DNA of 64,000 nt from CAVSJJ01 sp963728395 (GCA_963728395.1 CAVSJJ010000008.1:372001-436000), one strand, 5' to 3'; numbered from the stretch's first letter, positions 1 through 8,596 are shown. Program-made: numbers and translations. The notes: generated by a model not told the origin, from the letters alone.

Positions 1-510
1 GTAGTCGGAGAGGATCGGCAGGGCCATGAGATGGTCGACCGGGCCGTCGAAGAAGCCCTGGATCTGGGCCGTGTGCAGGTCGACGGCCATGAGCCGGTTG
101 GCCCCGGCCGTCTTGAACATGTCGGCCATGAGCCGGGCCGAGATCGGCTCCCGACCCCGGTGCTTCTTGTCCTGGCGGGCGTAGCCGTAGAAGGGCAGGA
201 CGACGGTGATCCGCTTGGCGGAGGCGCGCTTGAGGGCGTCGATCATGATGAGCTGCTCCATGATCGCCTCGTTGATGGGGCTCGCGTGGCTCTGGATGAC
301 GAAGGCGTCACAGCCGCGGACCGACTCCTCGTAGCGGACGTAGATCTCGCCGTTGGCGAAGTCGTAGGCGCTGGTCGGGACGAGGTCGGTGCCGAGCTGC
401 GCGGCGACCTCCTGGGCCAGCCCGGGGTTGGCCCGTCCGGAGAAGACCATGAGCTCCTTCTTGGGGGAGGTCGTGATCCCGGTGTGGTGGCTGCTCTCGA
501 TGGCCGTCAT
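1..510 (-). CDS. prs: Ribose-phosphate pyrophosphokinase, 5' part only
   Basis: Makes PRPP from ribose 5-phosphate and ATP, the entry point for nucleotide, histidine and tryptophan synthesis; cytosolic. The first 170 codons are visible. They include the NGEIYVRYEESVRG stretch, the ATP-binding RQDKK motif near residue 115 and DLHTAQIQGFFD near residue 150. The PRPP-binding loop and the rest of the C-terminal half lie beyond the window edge. The ATG at 508-510 overlaps the glmU stop as ATGA, so the two are translationally coupled. The glmU-prs order is common in Gram-positive bacteria. Identity is secure; completeness cannot be judged. Confidence 0.95.
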   Translation of the reverse strand, partial: MTAIESSHHTGITTSPKKELMVFSGRANPGLAQEVAAQLGTDLVPTSAYDFANGEIYVRYEESVRGCDAFVIQSHASPINEAIMEQLIMIDALKRASAKRITVVLPFYGYARQDKKHRGREPISARLMADMFKTAGANRLMAVDLHTAQIQGFFDGPVDHLMALPILSDY

Positions 511-2006
511 GAGGACCGCTCCTGTCCGCCGGTGTCGCTCGTCTGGCCCGGCGTCCCCGCCGCCTCCGCCGCCTCCGCCCCGGCGGCCCGGGCGGCCTCC
601 GCGGCCCGGGCCGTGGCGGTTCCCGGCCGCGAGCGGGTCACCCAGCCGTCGATGTTGCGCTGCCGGCCGCGGGCGACGGCGATCTGGCCCGGCTCGACGT
701 CCTGGGTCAGGGCGGTGCCCGCCGCGACGTAGGCGCCGTCGGCGATGTCGACCGGCGCGACGATGACGCTGTTGGACCCGACGAAGCTGTGTCGACCGAC
801 GTTCGTGTGGTGCTTGGCGACGCCGTCGTAGTTGGCGAAGATCGTCCCGGCCCCGATGTTGGCGCCCTCGCCGATGGTGACGTCGCCGGCATACGTCAGG
901 TGGGGCACCTTCGCGCCGTCGCCGACGGTTGCGTTCTTCGTCTCGACGAAGCCGCCGATCTTGCCGCCCGCCCCGAGGGTCGTCCCCGGGCGCAGGTAGG
1001 AGTACGGTCCGACGCTCGCGCCGTCGCCGATGACGGCGAGGTGGGCCTCGGCCCGGCGGACCTCGGCCCGGTCCCCCACCTCGCAGTCGGTGAGGGTGAC
1101 CTCCGGGCCGATGACCGCGCTCTCCCCGATGCTGCTCGCGCCGAGGAGCCGGCTGCCGGGCAGGACCGTCGTGTCGCGCCCGATCGTCACGTCGTCGTCG
1201 ATCCACGTCGTCGCCGGATCGACGATCGTCACGCCTTCGCGCATCCACCGCTCGCAGATCCGCCGGTTGAGCTCGGCGCCGAGCCGGGCGAGCTGGACCC
1301 GGTCGTTGACGCCCTCGGTCTGCCACAGGTCGGTGAGCAGGTGGGCGCTGACCCGCCGGCCCGCGGCGTGGGCGATGGAGACGACGTCGGTGAGGTATCG
1401 CTCGCCCTGGGCGTTGTCGGCGCCGACCCGGCCCAGGGACTCGCGCAGCACGGTGATGTCGAACGCGTAGATGCCCGAGTTGACCTCGGTGATGGCGCGC
1501 TGCTGCTCGGTCGCGTCCTTCTGCTCGACGATGCCGACGACCGCGCCGCTCTCGTCGCGCACGACCCGCCCGTAGCCGCTCGGGTCGGGCAGGCTCGCGG
1601 TGATGACGGTGACGGCCGAGCCGCTCGACTCGTGCGCCTCGGCCAGCTCGACGAGTGTCTCGCCGCTCAGGAGGGGGACGTCGCCGTAGGTCACGAGCAC
1701 GGTCCCGGTCACGTCGGCAGGCAGGGCGTCGAGCCCGCACTCGGCAGCGCGCCCGGTGCCCTTGACCTCGTCCTGGTCGGCGATGACGACCCCGTCGTCG
1801 AAGGCGTCGCAGAAGGCGACGACCTGCTCCCGGCCGTGCCGGACGACGACGGCGACGTGCTCGGCTCCGGTATGCCGTCCGGCGCGGATCGCGTGGCCGA
1901 GCAGCGGTCGACCGCCGATGCGATGCAGGACCTTGGGGGTTGCGGACTTCATCCGCGTTCCCTCGCCCGCGGCGAGGATGATGACGGCGGCCGGGTGAGT
2001 GGTCAC
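507..2006 (-). CDS. glmU: Bifunctional UDP-N-acetylglucosamine pyrophosphorylase / glucosamine-1-phosphate acetyltransferase
   Basis: Performs the last two steps to UDP-GlcNAc, the peptidoglycan precursor. The 499-residue product opens with the nucleotidyltransferase signature LAAGEGTRMKS (residues 11-21). A left-handed beta-helix acetyltransferase domain follows, with NIGAGTIFANYDG in its C-terminal half. I chose the GTG at 2004-2006 because a GGAG Shine-Dalgarno lies about 9 nt upstream and the signature falls at the usual distance from the start; an open frame continues 40 codons further up without family resemblance. The last 35 or so residues are an Ala/Glu-rich tail beyond the fold. Coupled to prs downstream. 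Confidence 0.95.
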   Translation of the reverse strand: MTTHPAAVIILAAGEGTRMKSATPKVLHRIGGRPLLGHAIRAGRHTGAEHVAVVVRHGREQVVAFCDAFDDGVVIADQDEVKGTGRAAECGLDALPADVTGTVLVTYGDVPLLSGETLVELAEAHESSGSAVTVITASLPDPSGYGRVVRDESGAVVGIVEQKDATEQQRAITEVNSGIYAFDITVLRESLGRVGADNAQGERYLTDVVSIAHAAGRRVSAHLLTDLWQTEGVNDRVQLARLGAELNRRICERWMREGVTIVDPATTWIDDDVTIGRDTTVLPGSRLLGASSIGESAVIGPEVTLTDCEVGDRAEVRRAEAHLAVIGDGASVGPYSYLRPGTTLGAGGKIGGFVETKNATVGDGAKVPHLTYAGDVTIGEGANIGAGTIFANYDGVAKHHTNVGRHSFVGSNSVIVAPVDIADGAYVAAGTALTQDVEPGQIAVARGRQRNIDGWVTRSRPGTATARAAEAARAAGAEAAEAAGTPGQTSDTGGQERSS

Positions 2007-2130
2007 GCGGGGCTGCTCCAGGTGTCGAGGACCGGGCGGGCGGACGTCGCCATGGTACTCAGCCGCGGTGACCGCTCCGGCCCCGTCCCACCCCGGACCG
2101 GCACTCCTGCCCCGAGGCGCCCCCACCGCG

Positions 2131-2195
2131 CCGGTAACTCACCCAATAGTGCACTTCTTGACCGCCAAGAAATGCACTATTGGGTGAGTTTCCGG
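2131..2195. terminator. Long inverted repeat (25-bp arms, 5-nt loop) between glmU and ptsI
   Basis: Arms 2136-2160 and 2166-2190 match at 24 of 25 positions around the loop ACCGC, and CCGG on each side extends the stem. It lies downstream of ptsI on the minus strand, so it probably ends the fructose PTS transcript. Each arm carries CTATTGGGTGAGTT followed by a CCGGC-like tail, a motif that recurs in the tandem repeat at 12191-12340. There is no T-run on either side. Confidence 0.7.
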
Positions 2196-2204
2196 CAGTA
2201 CGCG

Positions 2205-2277
2205 GTGGGGTGGGCTGGGTGGGGTGGGCTGGGTGGGGTGGCCGGGGGTGGGCGGGCAGGGTGGGCGGGGTGGGCGG
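2205..2277. repeat. G-rich minisatellite downstream of ptsI
   Basis: A run of GGGG/GGG tracts on the plus strand includes about two and a half copies of a 14-bp unit GGTGGGGTGGGCTG, then irregular G-tracts up to the ptsI stop codon. The plus strand could form G-quadruplexes. It may add to termination of the ptsI transcript, but no function is shown. Confidence 0.55.
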
Positions 2278-3960
2278 TCAGACGAGCGAGGAGAGCTCGG
2301 GCCTGACCGCCTCGTGCACGGCCGCGAGGGCGTCCGCCGCGGTCCGGGCCGACCGGGCGATCCCGGCCAACCGCTGGCACTGGGCGAAGGTGTGCAGCGA
2401 GAGGGCGTAGCGAACCATCCCGACCTTGCTCGGGGCCATCGACAGGCTGCTCACGCCGAGGCCGGTGAGGACGAGGGCCAGCAGCGGGTCGCCGGCGGAC
2501 TCGCCGCAGACCCCCATCGGCTTGCCGGTCGTCGACGCGCCGGCGCAGGCGGCGGCGATGACGTCGAGGACCGCGGGCTGCCACGGGTCGAGCAGGTCGG
2601 ACAGCTCGCCCTGGAGTCGGTCGGCCGCCATCGTGTACTGGGCGAGGTCGTTCGTGCCGAGGCTGCCGAAGTCGACGTCGGCGAGGACATGCTCGGAGCG
2701 CAGGGCGGCGCCGGGCACCTCGATCATCACGCCCGCCTTCGGCAGGCCGTTCTCGCGCACCCGGCGCGCGAACCACGCGGCCTCCTCGGCCGTCGCGACC
2801 ATCGGCGCCATGACGCGCACGTCGGCGCCGGTCGCCTTGGCCGCCGCCGCGAGCGCCTCCAGCTGGGCGTCGAGCAGGTCGGGCCGCTCCGCCGACAGGC
2901 GCAGCCCGCGCCGGCCGAGGGCGGGGTTCTCCTCGGGGCCGAGATCGGCGAAGGCGAGCGGCTTGTCGGCGCCGGCGTCGAGGGTGCGCACCACGACCCG
3001 CCGACCGGCGAACGGCTCGAAGACCTGGCGGTAGATCTCGGTCTGCTCCGCCACCGTCGGGGCGGTCCCGGAGGAGAGGAAGACGAACTCGGTCCGGAAC
3101 AGCCCGACGCCCTCGACGTCCTGGGGCCCGGCGGCGACAGCGTCCTCGACGCCACCGATGTTGGCGAGGAGGGCGACGGCGTGGTCGTCCTTGGTCCGGC
3201 CCGGACCGGAGGTGGCGGCGAGGGCCTTCTCGCGGCGCTCGCGGCGGGTGGCGAGGTCGGCGACGAACGCCTCGCTCGGCTCGATCGTCACCGAGCCGGC
3301 GTCGCCGTCGACGGCGACCGGCGTGCCGACCGGGATCTCGGTCGCGCCGTGGAGCTGGACGACCGCGGGGATGCCCATCTGGGCGGCGAGGATCGCCGTG
3401 TGGCTCGTCCGGCCGCCGGCGGCGGTGACGATGCCGACGACGAGGGCGCGGTCGAGGGTGGCCGTCTCCGCGGGCGCGAGGTCCTCGGCGACGACGACGC
3501 TCGGCTCGGCGAAGGCGGGGATGCCGGGTGGGGGCACCCCGAGAAGGTGGGCGATGGTCCGGTTGCCGACGTCGCGCAGGTCGGTGACCCGCTCGGCGAA
3601 GTAGCCGCCGAGGGCGGTGAACTGCGCGGCATACTCCTCGACGGCGCCGTCGACCGCATGGGTCGGGCCCCTGCCCGAGGCCAGCAGCTTGGCCGCCGCC
3701 TTGGCCAGGCCCTTGTCCCGGGCGATGAGGGCGGTCGCCGTGAGGATCTGCTGGGCCGTGTCGTCGGCGGCCGCGGCCCTGGCCTCGAGGTCGGTCGCGA
3801 CGGCCTCGAAGGCCGCCTTGACCTCCTCCAGGGCCAGGTCGGGGTCCGCCGGCGCCGCCTCGTCGGCCGGCGGCCGGACCGGTGGTCGAACCTGCACCAC
3901 CGGTCCGAACGCCGCGCCCGGGCTGACGCCGATGCCGTGCCGGGTCTCGGTCTCGGTCAT
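2278..3960 (-). CDS. ptsI: PTS enzyme I (phosphoenolpyruvate-protein phosphotransferase)
   Basis: Takes the phosphoryl group from phosphoenolpyruvate and passes it to HPr, starting the PTS relay; cytosolic. The 560-residue length is normal. The phosphohistidine lies in GGRTSHTAILA (His187). The C-terminal PEP-binding TIM barrel is present, with FRTEFVFL, LGTNDLAQYTMA and GVCGESAGDP, the last holding the catalytic Cys. It is the last gene of the fructose PTS unit, 13 nt after ptsH. The open frame starts at an ATG without better alternatives. It is the only EI in this window and probably also serves other PTS permeases. Confidence 0.96.
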   Translation of the reverse strand: MTETETRHGIGVSPGAAFGPVVQVRPPVRPPADEAAPADPDLALEEVKAAFEAVATDLEARAAAADDTAQQILTATALIARDKGLAKAAAKLLASGRGPTHAVDGAVEEYAAQFTALGGYFAERVTDLRDVGNRTIAHLLGVPPPGIPAFAEPSVVVAEDLAPAETATLDRALVVGIVTAAGGRTSHTAILAAQMGIPAVVQLHGATEIPVGTPVAVDGDAGSVTIEPSEAFVADLATRRERREKALAATSGPGRTKDDHAVALLANIGGVEDAVAAGPQDVEGVGLFRTEFVFLSSGTAPTVAEQTEIYRQVFEPFAGRRVVVRTLDAGADKPLAFADLGPEENPALGRRGLRLSAERPDLLDAQLEALAAAAKATGADVRVMAPMVATAEEAAWFARRVRENGLPKAGVMIEVPGAALRSEHVLADVDFGSLGTNDLAQYTMAADRLQGELSDLLDPWQPAVLDVIAAACAGASTTGKPMGVCGESAGDPLLALVLTGLGVSSLSMAPSKVGMVRYALSLHTFAQCQRLAGIARSARTAADALAAVHEAVRPELSSLV

Positions 3961-3973
3961 GTCACCACTCCCG

Positions 3974-4246
3974 TCAGGACGCGTCGAGGTCCTGGGACAG
4001 CAGCTCCACGAGGGAGTCCAGCGCCTCGTCGGCGCCGTCGCCCTCGGCGGTGAGCTCGACCTCCTCGCCGTGCTTGGCCCCGAGGGCCATGACGCCGAGG
4101 ATGCTCGTCGCGTCGACCGCGTCGTCCCCGCCCGGCCGACCGATCTCGATGTCGAGACCGGTGGCCGTGGCGGCCTGGACGAACAGCGCGGCCGGGCGAG
4201 CGTGCAGCCCCACGGAGGAGGCGATCGTGACGGTTCGGCTAGCCAT
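3974..4246 (-). CDS. ptsH: PTS phosphocarrier protein HPr
   Basis: Small cytosolic phosphocarrier between EI and EIIA. It has 90 residues, with the phosphorylated His15 in GLHARPAA and the helix ATSILGVMALGA containing the Ser equivalent to the Firmicutes Ser46 site. No HPr kinase is visible nearby, and these are generally absent from actinobacteria, so regulation through that Ser is unlikely. AGGAG sits 6 nt upstream of the ATG. It lies 54 nt after fruA and just before ptsI, forming the general-PTS tail of the fructose operon. Confidence 0.96.
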   Translation of the reverse strand: MASRTVTIASSVGLHARPAALFVQAATATGLDIEIGRPGGDDAVDATSILGVMALGAKHGEEVELTAEGDGADEALDSLVELLSQDLDAS

Positions 4247-4300
4247 GTGTATCTCCTAGGTCCGGTGCGTCAGCGACGCGCCATTGCGGTGAGGACGTCC

Positions 4301-5833
4301 TCAGACGGCCACGCTATCGGCAACGTCCTCGACAGCGGCGCGAGAGTGGTCCCGCTGCTTGAGGGGGATGACGATGGCCGCCATGACGACCATGCCGATG
4401 AGGACCGAGAGGATCCACCACCACCAGCTGCCGATGAGCGGCAGGACCCAGATGCCGCCGTGCGGCGCGCGGGAGGTCGTGCCGAACATCATGGCGAGGG
4501 AGCCGGTCACGGCGGAGCCGATGGTCGACGCGGTGATGATGCGGACCGGGTCGGCCGCGGCGAACGGGATCGCACCCTCGGAGATGAAGGAGAAGCCGAG
4601 CAGCCAGGCCGCCTTGCCGTTCTCCCGCTCCGGCTCGGTGAACAGGTGCGGGCGGAGCGTGGTGGCGAGCGCCATGGCGAGGGGCGCGACCATGCCGGCG
4701 GCCATGACGGCGGCCATGATCTTCAGCGGGGTGGAGTCCGATGCCGTTCCGGCCGTGGCCAGGCCGGCCGTGCCGAAGAAGTAGGCCACCTTGTTGACCG
4801 GGCCGCCGAGGTCGAAGCCCATCATCGCGCCGAGGACGAGGCCGAGGATCGCGACGCTCGCGCCGGACATATTGTTCAGGCCCTTGGTCAGCTCGTCGCT
4901 CAGCCACTTGATCGGGCGGCCGAGGACGACGATGAACAGCCCCAGCGTGATGATCGAGCTGATGAGCGGGATGACGACGACGGGCATGACGCCGCGGACG
5001 TACTTGTGGACCTTCCAGCTGCTGACCCACTTCGCGGCGAAGCCGCCGAGGAATCCGGTGGCGAGCCCACCGAGGTAGCCGGCGCCCATCGAGTAGGCGA
5101 TCGAGCCGCCGACGATCCCGGGGACGAGCCCCGGACGGTCGGCGATCGCGAAGGCGATGAAGCCGGAGAGGATGGGCACGAGGAAGCCGAAGGCCGCCCC
5201 GCCCATGACGAAGGCCAGCGCCGCCCAGGAGGTCATGCTGACGGGGTTGAAGTGCTGGGTGATGTCGTACTGTCCCTCGGCGCCGATGCCGTACTTGACG
5301 ATCTCGATCGGGCCGTTCTGGCCGATCGCGATGTTCGACAGCATGAAGCCGATGGCGATGAGGATGCCGCCCGCGGCGACGAACGGGATCATGTAGGACA
5401 CGCCGGTCATCAGCCACTGGCGGATCTTCGTGCCGGTGCCGACGCCCTCGGTGACCTTGCTCGCCAGCCCGCCGCCGGCCGCGGCGGCCGGCCCTGCCGC
5501 TGCGGCGGCATTCGGGTTGGCCTTCCACTCCTCGACCGCTGCCTCCGCTTGGGCGATGAGGCCGGGGCCGTCCGAGATGGCCTTCTTGACCCCGACGTCG
5601 ATCGTCGGCTTGCCCGCGAACCGGCCGGCGCCCACGACCGGCAGGTCGTGGGCGAAGACCACGCCGTCGGCGTCGGCGATGACCTGGGGGTCGATCGGGT
5701 TGGACCCGGCCGATCCCTGGGTTTCGACGACCATCTCGTGGCCGGCCGCCTTCGCGGCCTGCTCGAGCGACTCGGCCGCCATATAGGTGTGCGCGATGCC
5801 CGTGGGGCACGATGTCACGCCGACGAACTTCAT
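4301..5833 (-). CDS. fruA: PTS fructose-specific EIIBC permease
   Basis: Membrane permease that imports fructose and releases fructose 1-phosphate. The product has 510 residues. The EIIB domain (about 1-100) carries the phosphocysteine in VTSCPTGIAHTYMAAE (Cys9). A Gly/Ala-rich linker near residues 110-130 leads to a multi-spanning EIIC domain with the fructose-family GGPVNKVAYFFG and SEGAIPFAAADP segments. The ATG at 5831-5833 overlaps the EIIA stop as ATGA. EIIA is thus a separate protein here, unlike fused FruA proteins. The substrate is inferred from the family and from the adjacent 1-phosphofructokinase. Confidence 0.93.
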   Translation of the reverse strand: MKFVGVTSCPTGIAHTYMAAESLEQAAKAAGHEMVVETQGSAGSNPIDPQVIADADGVVFAHDLPVVGAGRFAGKPTIDVGVKKAISDGPGLIAQAEAAVEEWKANPNAAAAAGPAAAAGGGLASKVTEGVGTGTKIRQWLMTGVSYMIPFVAAGGILIAIGFMLSNIAIGQNGPIEIVKYGIGAEGQYDITQHFNPVSMTSWAALAFVMGGAAFGFLVPILSGFIAFAIADRPGLVPGIVGGSIAYSMGAGYLGGLATGFLGGFAAKWVSSWKVHKYVRGVMPVVVIPLISSIITLGLFIVVLGRPIKWLSDELTKGLNNMSGASVAILGLVLGAMMGFDLGGPVNKVAYFFGTAGLATAGTASDSTPLKIMAAVMAAGMVAPLAMALATTLRPHLFTEPERENGKAAWLLGFSFISEGAIPFAAADPVRIITASTIGSAVTGSLAMMFGTTSRAPHGGIWVLPLIGSWWWWILSVLIGMVVMAAIVIPLKQRDHSRAAVEDVADSVAV

Positions 5834-6279
5834 GGGTTGACCACCTCTTTCTCGACGATGTCGACCACTGCGGCGGCATCGGGTGCCTCCATGAGGGAGG
5901 TCCGGAAGTCGGACCGCATGAGCTTGCGGGCCAGTGCCGCGAGGATCTTCAGGTGCTCCTCGCCGCCGCCGTCGGGGGCGGCGATGAGGAAGATGAGACG
6001 TGCGGGGCCGTCCTCGGCCCCCCAGTCGATGCCGTCGCGGGAGCGTCCGAAGACGAGCGAGGGCTCGGTGATGGCGCCGCTGCGGGCGTGCGGGATGCCG
6101 ATGCCGCCGGGCAGGCCGGTCGCCATCTGCTCCTCCCGGGCGCGCACGTCGGCGAGGAAGGTGTCGAGGTCGGTGCACCGACCGCTGCCGACGAGGGTCT
6201 CCGCGAGGGTGCGGGTCGCCACGTGCCGGTCCGGCGCCGCGAGGTCGAGGACGACCTGGGACTCGGTGATGAGGGACAT
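5830..6279 (-). CDS. PTS fructose-family EIIA component
   Basis: Cytosolic EIIA that relays phosphate from phospho-HPr to the EIIB domain of FruA. It has 149 residues of the PTS_EIIA type 2 (mannitol/fructose) fold, with the active His64 in GIGIPHARS. It lies between fruK (33 nt upstream) and fruA (4-bp overlap). The downstream pair ptsH/ptsI completes the relay, so no FPr-type EIIA-HPr fusion is needed. Confidence 0.93.
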   Translation of the reverse strand: MSLITESQVVLDLAAPDRHVATRTLAETLVGSGRCTDLDTFLADVRAREEQMATGLPGGIGIPHARSGAITEPSLVFGRSRDGIDWGAEDGPARLIFLIAAPDGGGEEHLKILAALARKLMRSDFRTSLMEAPDAAAVVDIVEKEVVNP

Positions 6280-6312
6280 GTGGGTTCGGTTCCTTTCGGT
6301 GGGTGACCGTGA

Positions 6313-7260
6313 TCAGTCGGCGAGGACGAGGGTGAGATCGGGCGCGAGCGTCATCTCGACGGGTATGCCGTCGAGGTCCGCCGGGGAGGGAACGCGGCTG
6401 CCGGGCAGGGTGACCGCTGCCGAGCCCCAGAGCGAGCCGCTGACGAGGGCCTCCTGGGGACCCGCGCCCGAGGCGAGGGCGGCGAGGAGGCCGGCGAGCA
6501 TGCAGTCCCCGGCACCGACGGTCGAGAGGCGACGCGTGATCGTCGTGCGGACGTGGGCGACGAGGCCGTCGGTGACGAGGAGGGCGCCGTCGGCCCCCAG
6601 GCTGACCGCCACCGTCTCGATGCCGTCCGCGACGAGCTCGCGGGCCGCGTCGCGGACGGCACCGAGGGTGGGCAGGGGCGCCGCGACGAGCTCGGCGAGC
6701 TCCTCGTGGTTGGGCTTGATGAGGCTGGGGCGGGCAGCGACCGCGGCGACCATCGGGGCGCCCGAGCTGTCGATGGCGACCCGGACGCCGAACTCGCGGG
6801 CCCGGGCGACGAGGACGGCATACAGGTCGGTCGGCGCGCCGGGGGGCAGGCTGCCGCAGCCGACGACCCAGTCGGCGCCGCGCGCCGCGTCGGCGGTGGC
6901 GGTCAGCAGCGCGGCGACCTCCGCGTCCTCGAGGGTGGGGCCGGGCTCGTTCAGCTTCGTCGTCGTCCCGTCCGGCTCGACGACGGTCACGTTCATCCGG
7001 AGCGTGCCGGAGACGGGGACGCTGCGGCGGCCGACACCGGCGGCGTCGAGCAGCTCCTCCATGAGGTGTCCCTCGGGGCCGCCGACCGGGAGCACCGCGA
7101 TGCTCTCGACGTGCTGGGCGGTGAGGGCACGGGCGACGTTGATGCCCTTGCCGCCGGGGTCGATCCGGCTCGACGTCGCCCGGTGGACCTCGCCGCGGGC
7201 GAGCTCGTCGATCGCGATGGTCCGGTCGACGCTGGGGTTCGGGGTGAGGGTGACGATCAT
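6313..7260 (-). CDS. fruK: 1-phosphofructokinase
   Basis: Phosphorylates fructose 1-phosphate from the PTS to fructose 1,6-bisphosphate. The 315-residue product is a PfkB-family sugar kinase. The family N-terminus TLTPNPSVDRT is followed by GGKGINVAR near residue 37, and the C-terminal anion-hole/catalytic motif TVGAGDCMLAG has Asp252 as probable catalytic base. The ATG at 7258-7260 overlaps the fruR stop (ATGA); a long open frame upstream of it is a shadow inside fruR. The TPNPSVD start favours the 1-PFK/tagatose-6-phosphate kinase branch, and the PTS context points to 1-PFK. Confidence 0.93.
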   Translation of the reverse strand: MIVTLTPNPSVDRTIAIDELARGEVHRATSSRIDPGGKGINVARALTAQHVESIAVLPVGGPEGHLMEELLDAAGVGRRSVPVSGTLRMNVTVVEPDGTTTKLNEPGPTLEDAEVAALLTATADAARGADWVVGCGSLPPGAPTDLYAVLVARAREFGVRVAIDSSGAPMVAAVAARPSLIKPNHEELAELVAAPLPTLGAVRDAARELVADGIETVAVSLGADGALLVTDGLVAHVRTTITRRLSTVGAGDCMLAGLLAALASGAGPQEALVSGSLWGSAAVTLPGSRVPSPADLDGIPVEMTLAPDLTLVLAD

Positions 7261-8018
7261 GCGCGGAACACCTCCGGTCCGGCCTGCTCGAGCTCGTGGG
7301 TGGTCTCGTCGTCGAGGCCGGCGTCGGTGATGAGCAGATCGATGTCGTCGAGGGTCGCGAAGCGGTGCAGGTGAGCCGCTCCGACCTTCGTCGAGTCGGT
7401 GACGACGATGGGGCGCCGGGCGGAGGCGACCATCGCCTGCTTGACCATCGCCTCGGCCTGGTCCGGTGTCGTCAGGCCGCGCTCGACCGAGAGGCCGTTG
7501 GTGCCGATGAAGGCGACGTCGACGAAGACACCGGCCAGCGCCGAGGTCGCCCAGTCCCCGACGGCCGCCCCGGTCCGCCCGCGGACCCGGCCGCCGACGA
7601 GGTAGAGCCGGACCCCCGGCCGGTCGACGAGGACTTCGGCGATGGTGAAGGAGTTCGTCACGACGGTGAGGTCGACGTCCGGGGGCAGCAGCTCGGCGAT
7701 GGCCTGGGTCGTCGAGCCGGAGTCGAGCAGGACCGTGCCCTCGCGGGGCAGCTCCTCGAGGGCGCGGGCGGCGATGGCGCGCTTCTGGGCCGTCAGCCGG
7801 GTGGTCCGGGCGGCCAGGGTCGGCTCGAGCTCGAGCCGCTCGACGGGGATGGCGCCGCCGTGGACCCGGCGCAGGGTGCCGCGCCGCTCGAGAACGGTGA
7901 GGTCGCGCCGCACGGTCTCGGCGGCGACGCCCAGCAGCTCGGCGAGGACACCGACCTCGACGCGACCGGCGCGCCGTGCCTCGTCCATGATCCGCTGCTG
8001 CCGCTCTGGGGCGTACAT
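7257..8018 (-). CDS. fruR: DeoR-family regulator of the fructose operon
   Basis: 253-residue DeoR-type repressor. The N-terminal winged HTH (about residues 3-55) contains LAELLGVAAETVRRDLTVL and the typical RRVHGGA end. The C-terminal DeoRC sugar-phosphate sensor has LDSGSTTQAIAELL and VTNSFTIAEVL. It is the first gene of the PTS operon and overlaps fruK by 4 bp. By analogy with FruR in other actinobacteria it probably represses the operon until fructose 1-phosphate accumulates. A GAGGGAG Shine-Dalgarno lies 5 nt before the ATG. The effector is inferred from context only. Confidence 0.9.
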   Translation of the reverse strand: MYAPERQQRIMDEARRAGRVEVGVLAELLGVAAETVRRDLTVLERRGTLRRVHGGAIPVERLELEPTLAARTTRLTAQKRAIAARALEELPREGTVLLDSGSTTQAIAELLPPDVDLTVVTNSFTIAEVLVDRPGVRLYLVGGRVRGRTGAAVGDWATSALAGVFVDVAFIGTNGLSVERGLTTPDQAEAMVKQAMVASARRPIVVTDSTKVGAAHLHRFATLDDIDLLITDAGLDDETTHELEQAGPEVFRA

Positions 8019-8084
8019 CGGACTCCCTCGTCCCCGTGGCCCGGCGCGTCACCAGGTCGTGTTCCTCCATGGTGCCGTCCCGAC

Positions 8085-8150
8085 CACCCTCATGTCAACA
8101 CATTCGGTCACCCGTATTTGTGGTTTCGCTTCCATTTGAGAGCGGAACTC
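8085..8150 (-). promoter_or_regulatory. AT-richer upstream region of fruR, probable promoter/operator
   Basis: This is the only AT-rich patch between fruR and tRNA-Gln. On the minus strand it contains GGAAGCGAAACCACAAATA and TTGACA (8093-8098), with a weak CACCAT 18 nt further on. The -35/-10 assignment is tentative and no clear palindrome for FruR is visible. The rest of 8019-8297 shows nothing recognisable. Confidence 0.3.
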
Positions 8151-8297
8151 GAGGCCGACCTGGGCCGATGGGTCGGGAAAGCGGGCAGATTCGGTCCGAA
8201 GTCGGGGTGCGGAGGCGCCGATGTCGACCGGTTCGGTGGCATGGGGAGGGCGCCGCGGCCACCCGAAGCGCGGCCCGCTGGGCGGGGCGGCGGGGGG

Positions 8298-8376
8298 CTC
8301 CCCGGGTAGGAATCGAACCTACGTCGCTAGTCCTGATTCAAAGTCAGGCGGGCCCTGCCAGCAGACCAACCGGGGA
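8298..8376 (-). tRNA. tRNA-Gln (anticodon UUG)
   Basis: The minus strand folds into a cloverleaf. The acceptor TCCCCGG pairs with CCGGGGA and has the U1-A72 pair typical of tRNA-Gln. The anticodon stem CCTGA/TCAGG encloses the loop CTTTGAA, giving UUG, and the T arm GTAGG-TTCGATT-CCTAC is complete. The discriminator is G73 and CCA is not encoded. The variable/D regions make it slightly long (79 nt). Confidence 0.88.
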
Positions 8377-8541
8377 TGGCGTATGCCGTCGGGGCCGCCG
8401 GCGAACCGGCGACCCCGACCCGGGCGGCGGGCTCGAGGCGCTCCGGCCGGGGACGGCATTCGCCCTGCAGGCTAGTGGACCGCCGCGGGGCCGGTGGCGG
8501 GACCGGGCGGAGCGTCCGGTGGCCGGCGCCAGACTTTACCG

Positions 8542-8571
8542 CCTACGCGAGCGTAGGTTACGGTTTCGTAA
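8542..8571 (+). promoter_or_regulatory. Two adjacent palindromes over the desaturase promoter
   Basis: CCTACGC-GA-GCGTAGG (8542-8557) is directly followed by TTACG-GTTT-CGTAA (8558-8571). TAGGTT at 8554-8559 makes a good -10 box, so both palindromes straddle the -10 and start-point region, as expected for repressor operators. The TetR gene just downstream of the desaturase is the natural candidate regulator; that link is inferred. Confidence 0.6.
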
Positions 8572-8596
8572 GTTGTGTCGACGAAGGGACTTGCCC

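Noticed and set aside
3617..7330. Very long plus-strand open frames opposite the PTS genes
   Set aside because: They are antisense shadows created by high G+C; the minus strand carries complete, conserved PTS proteins with overlaps and ribosome-binding sites.
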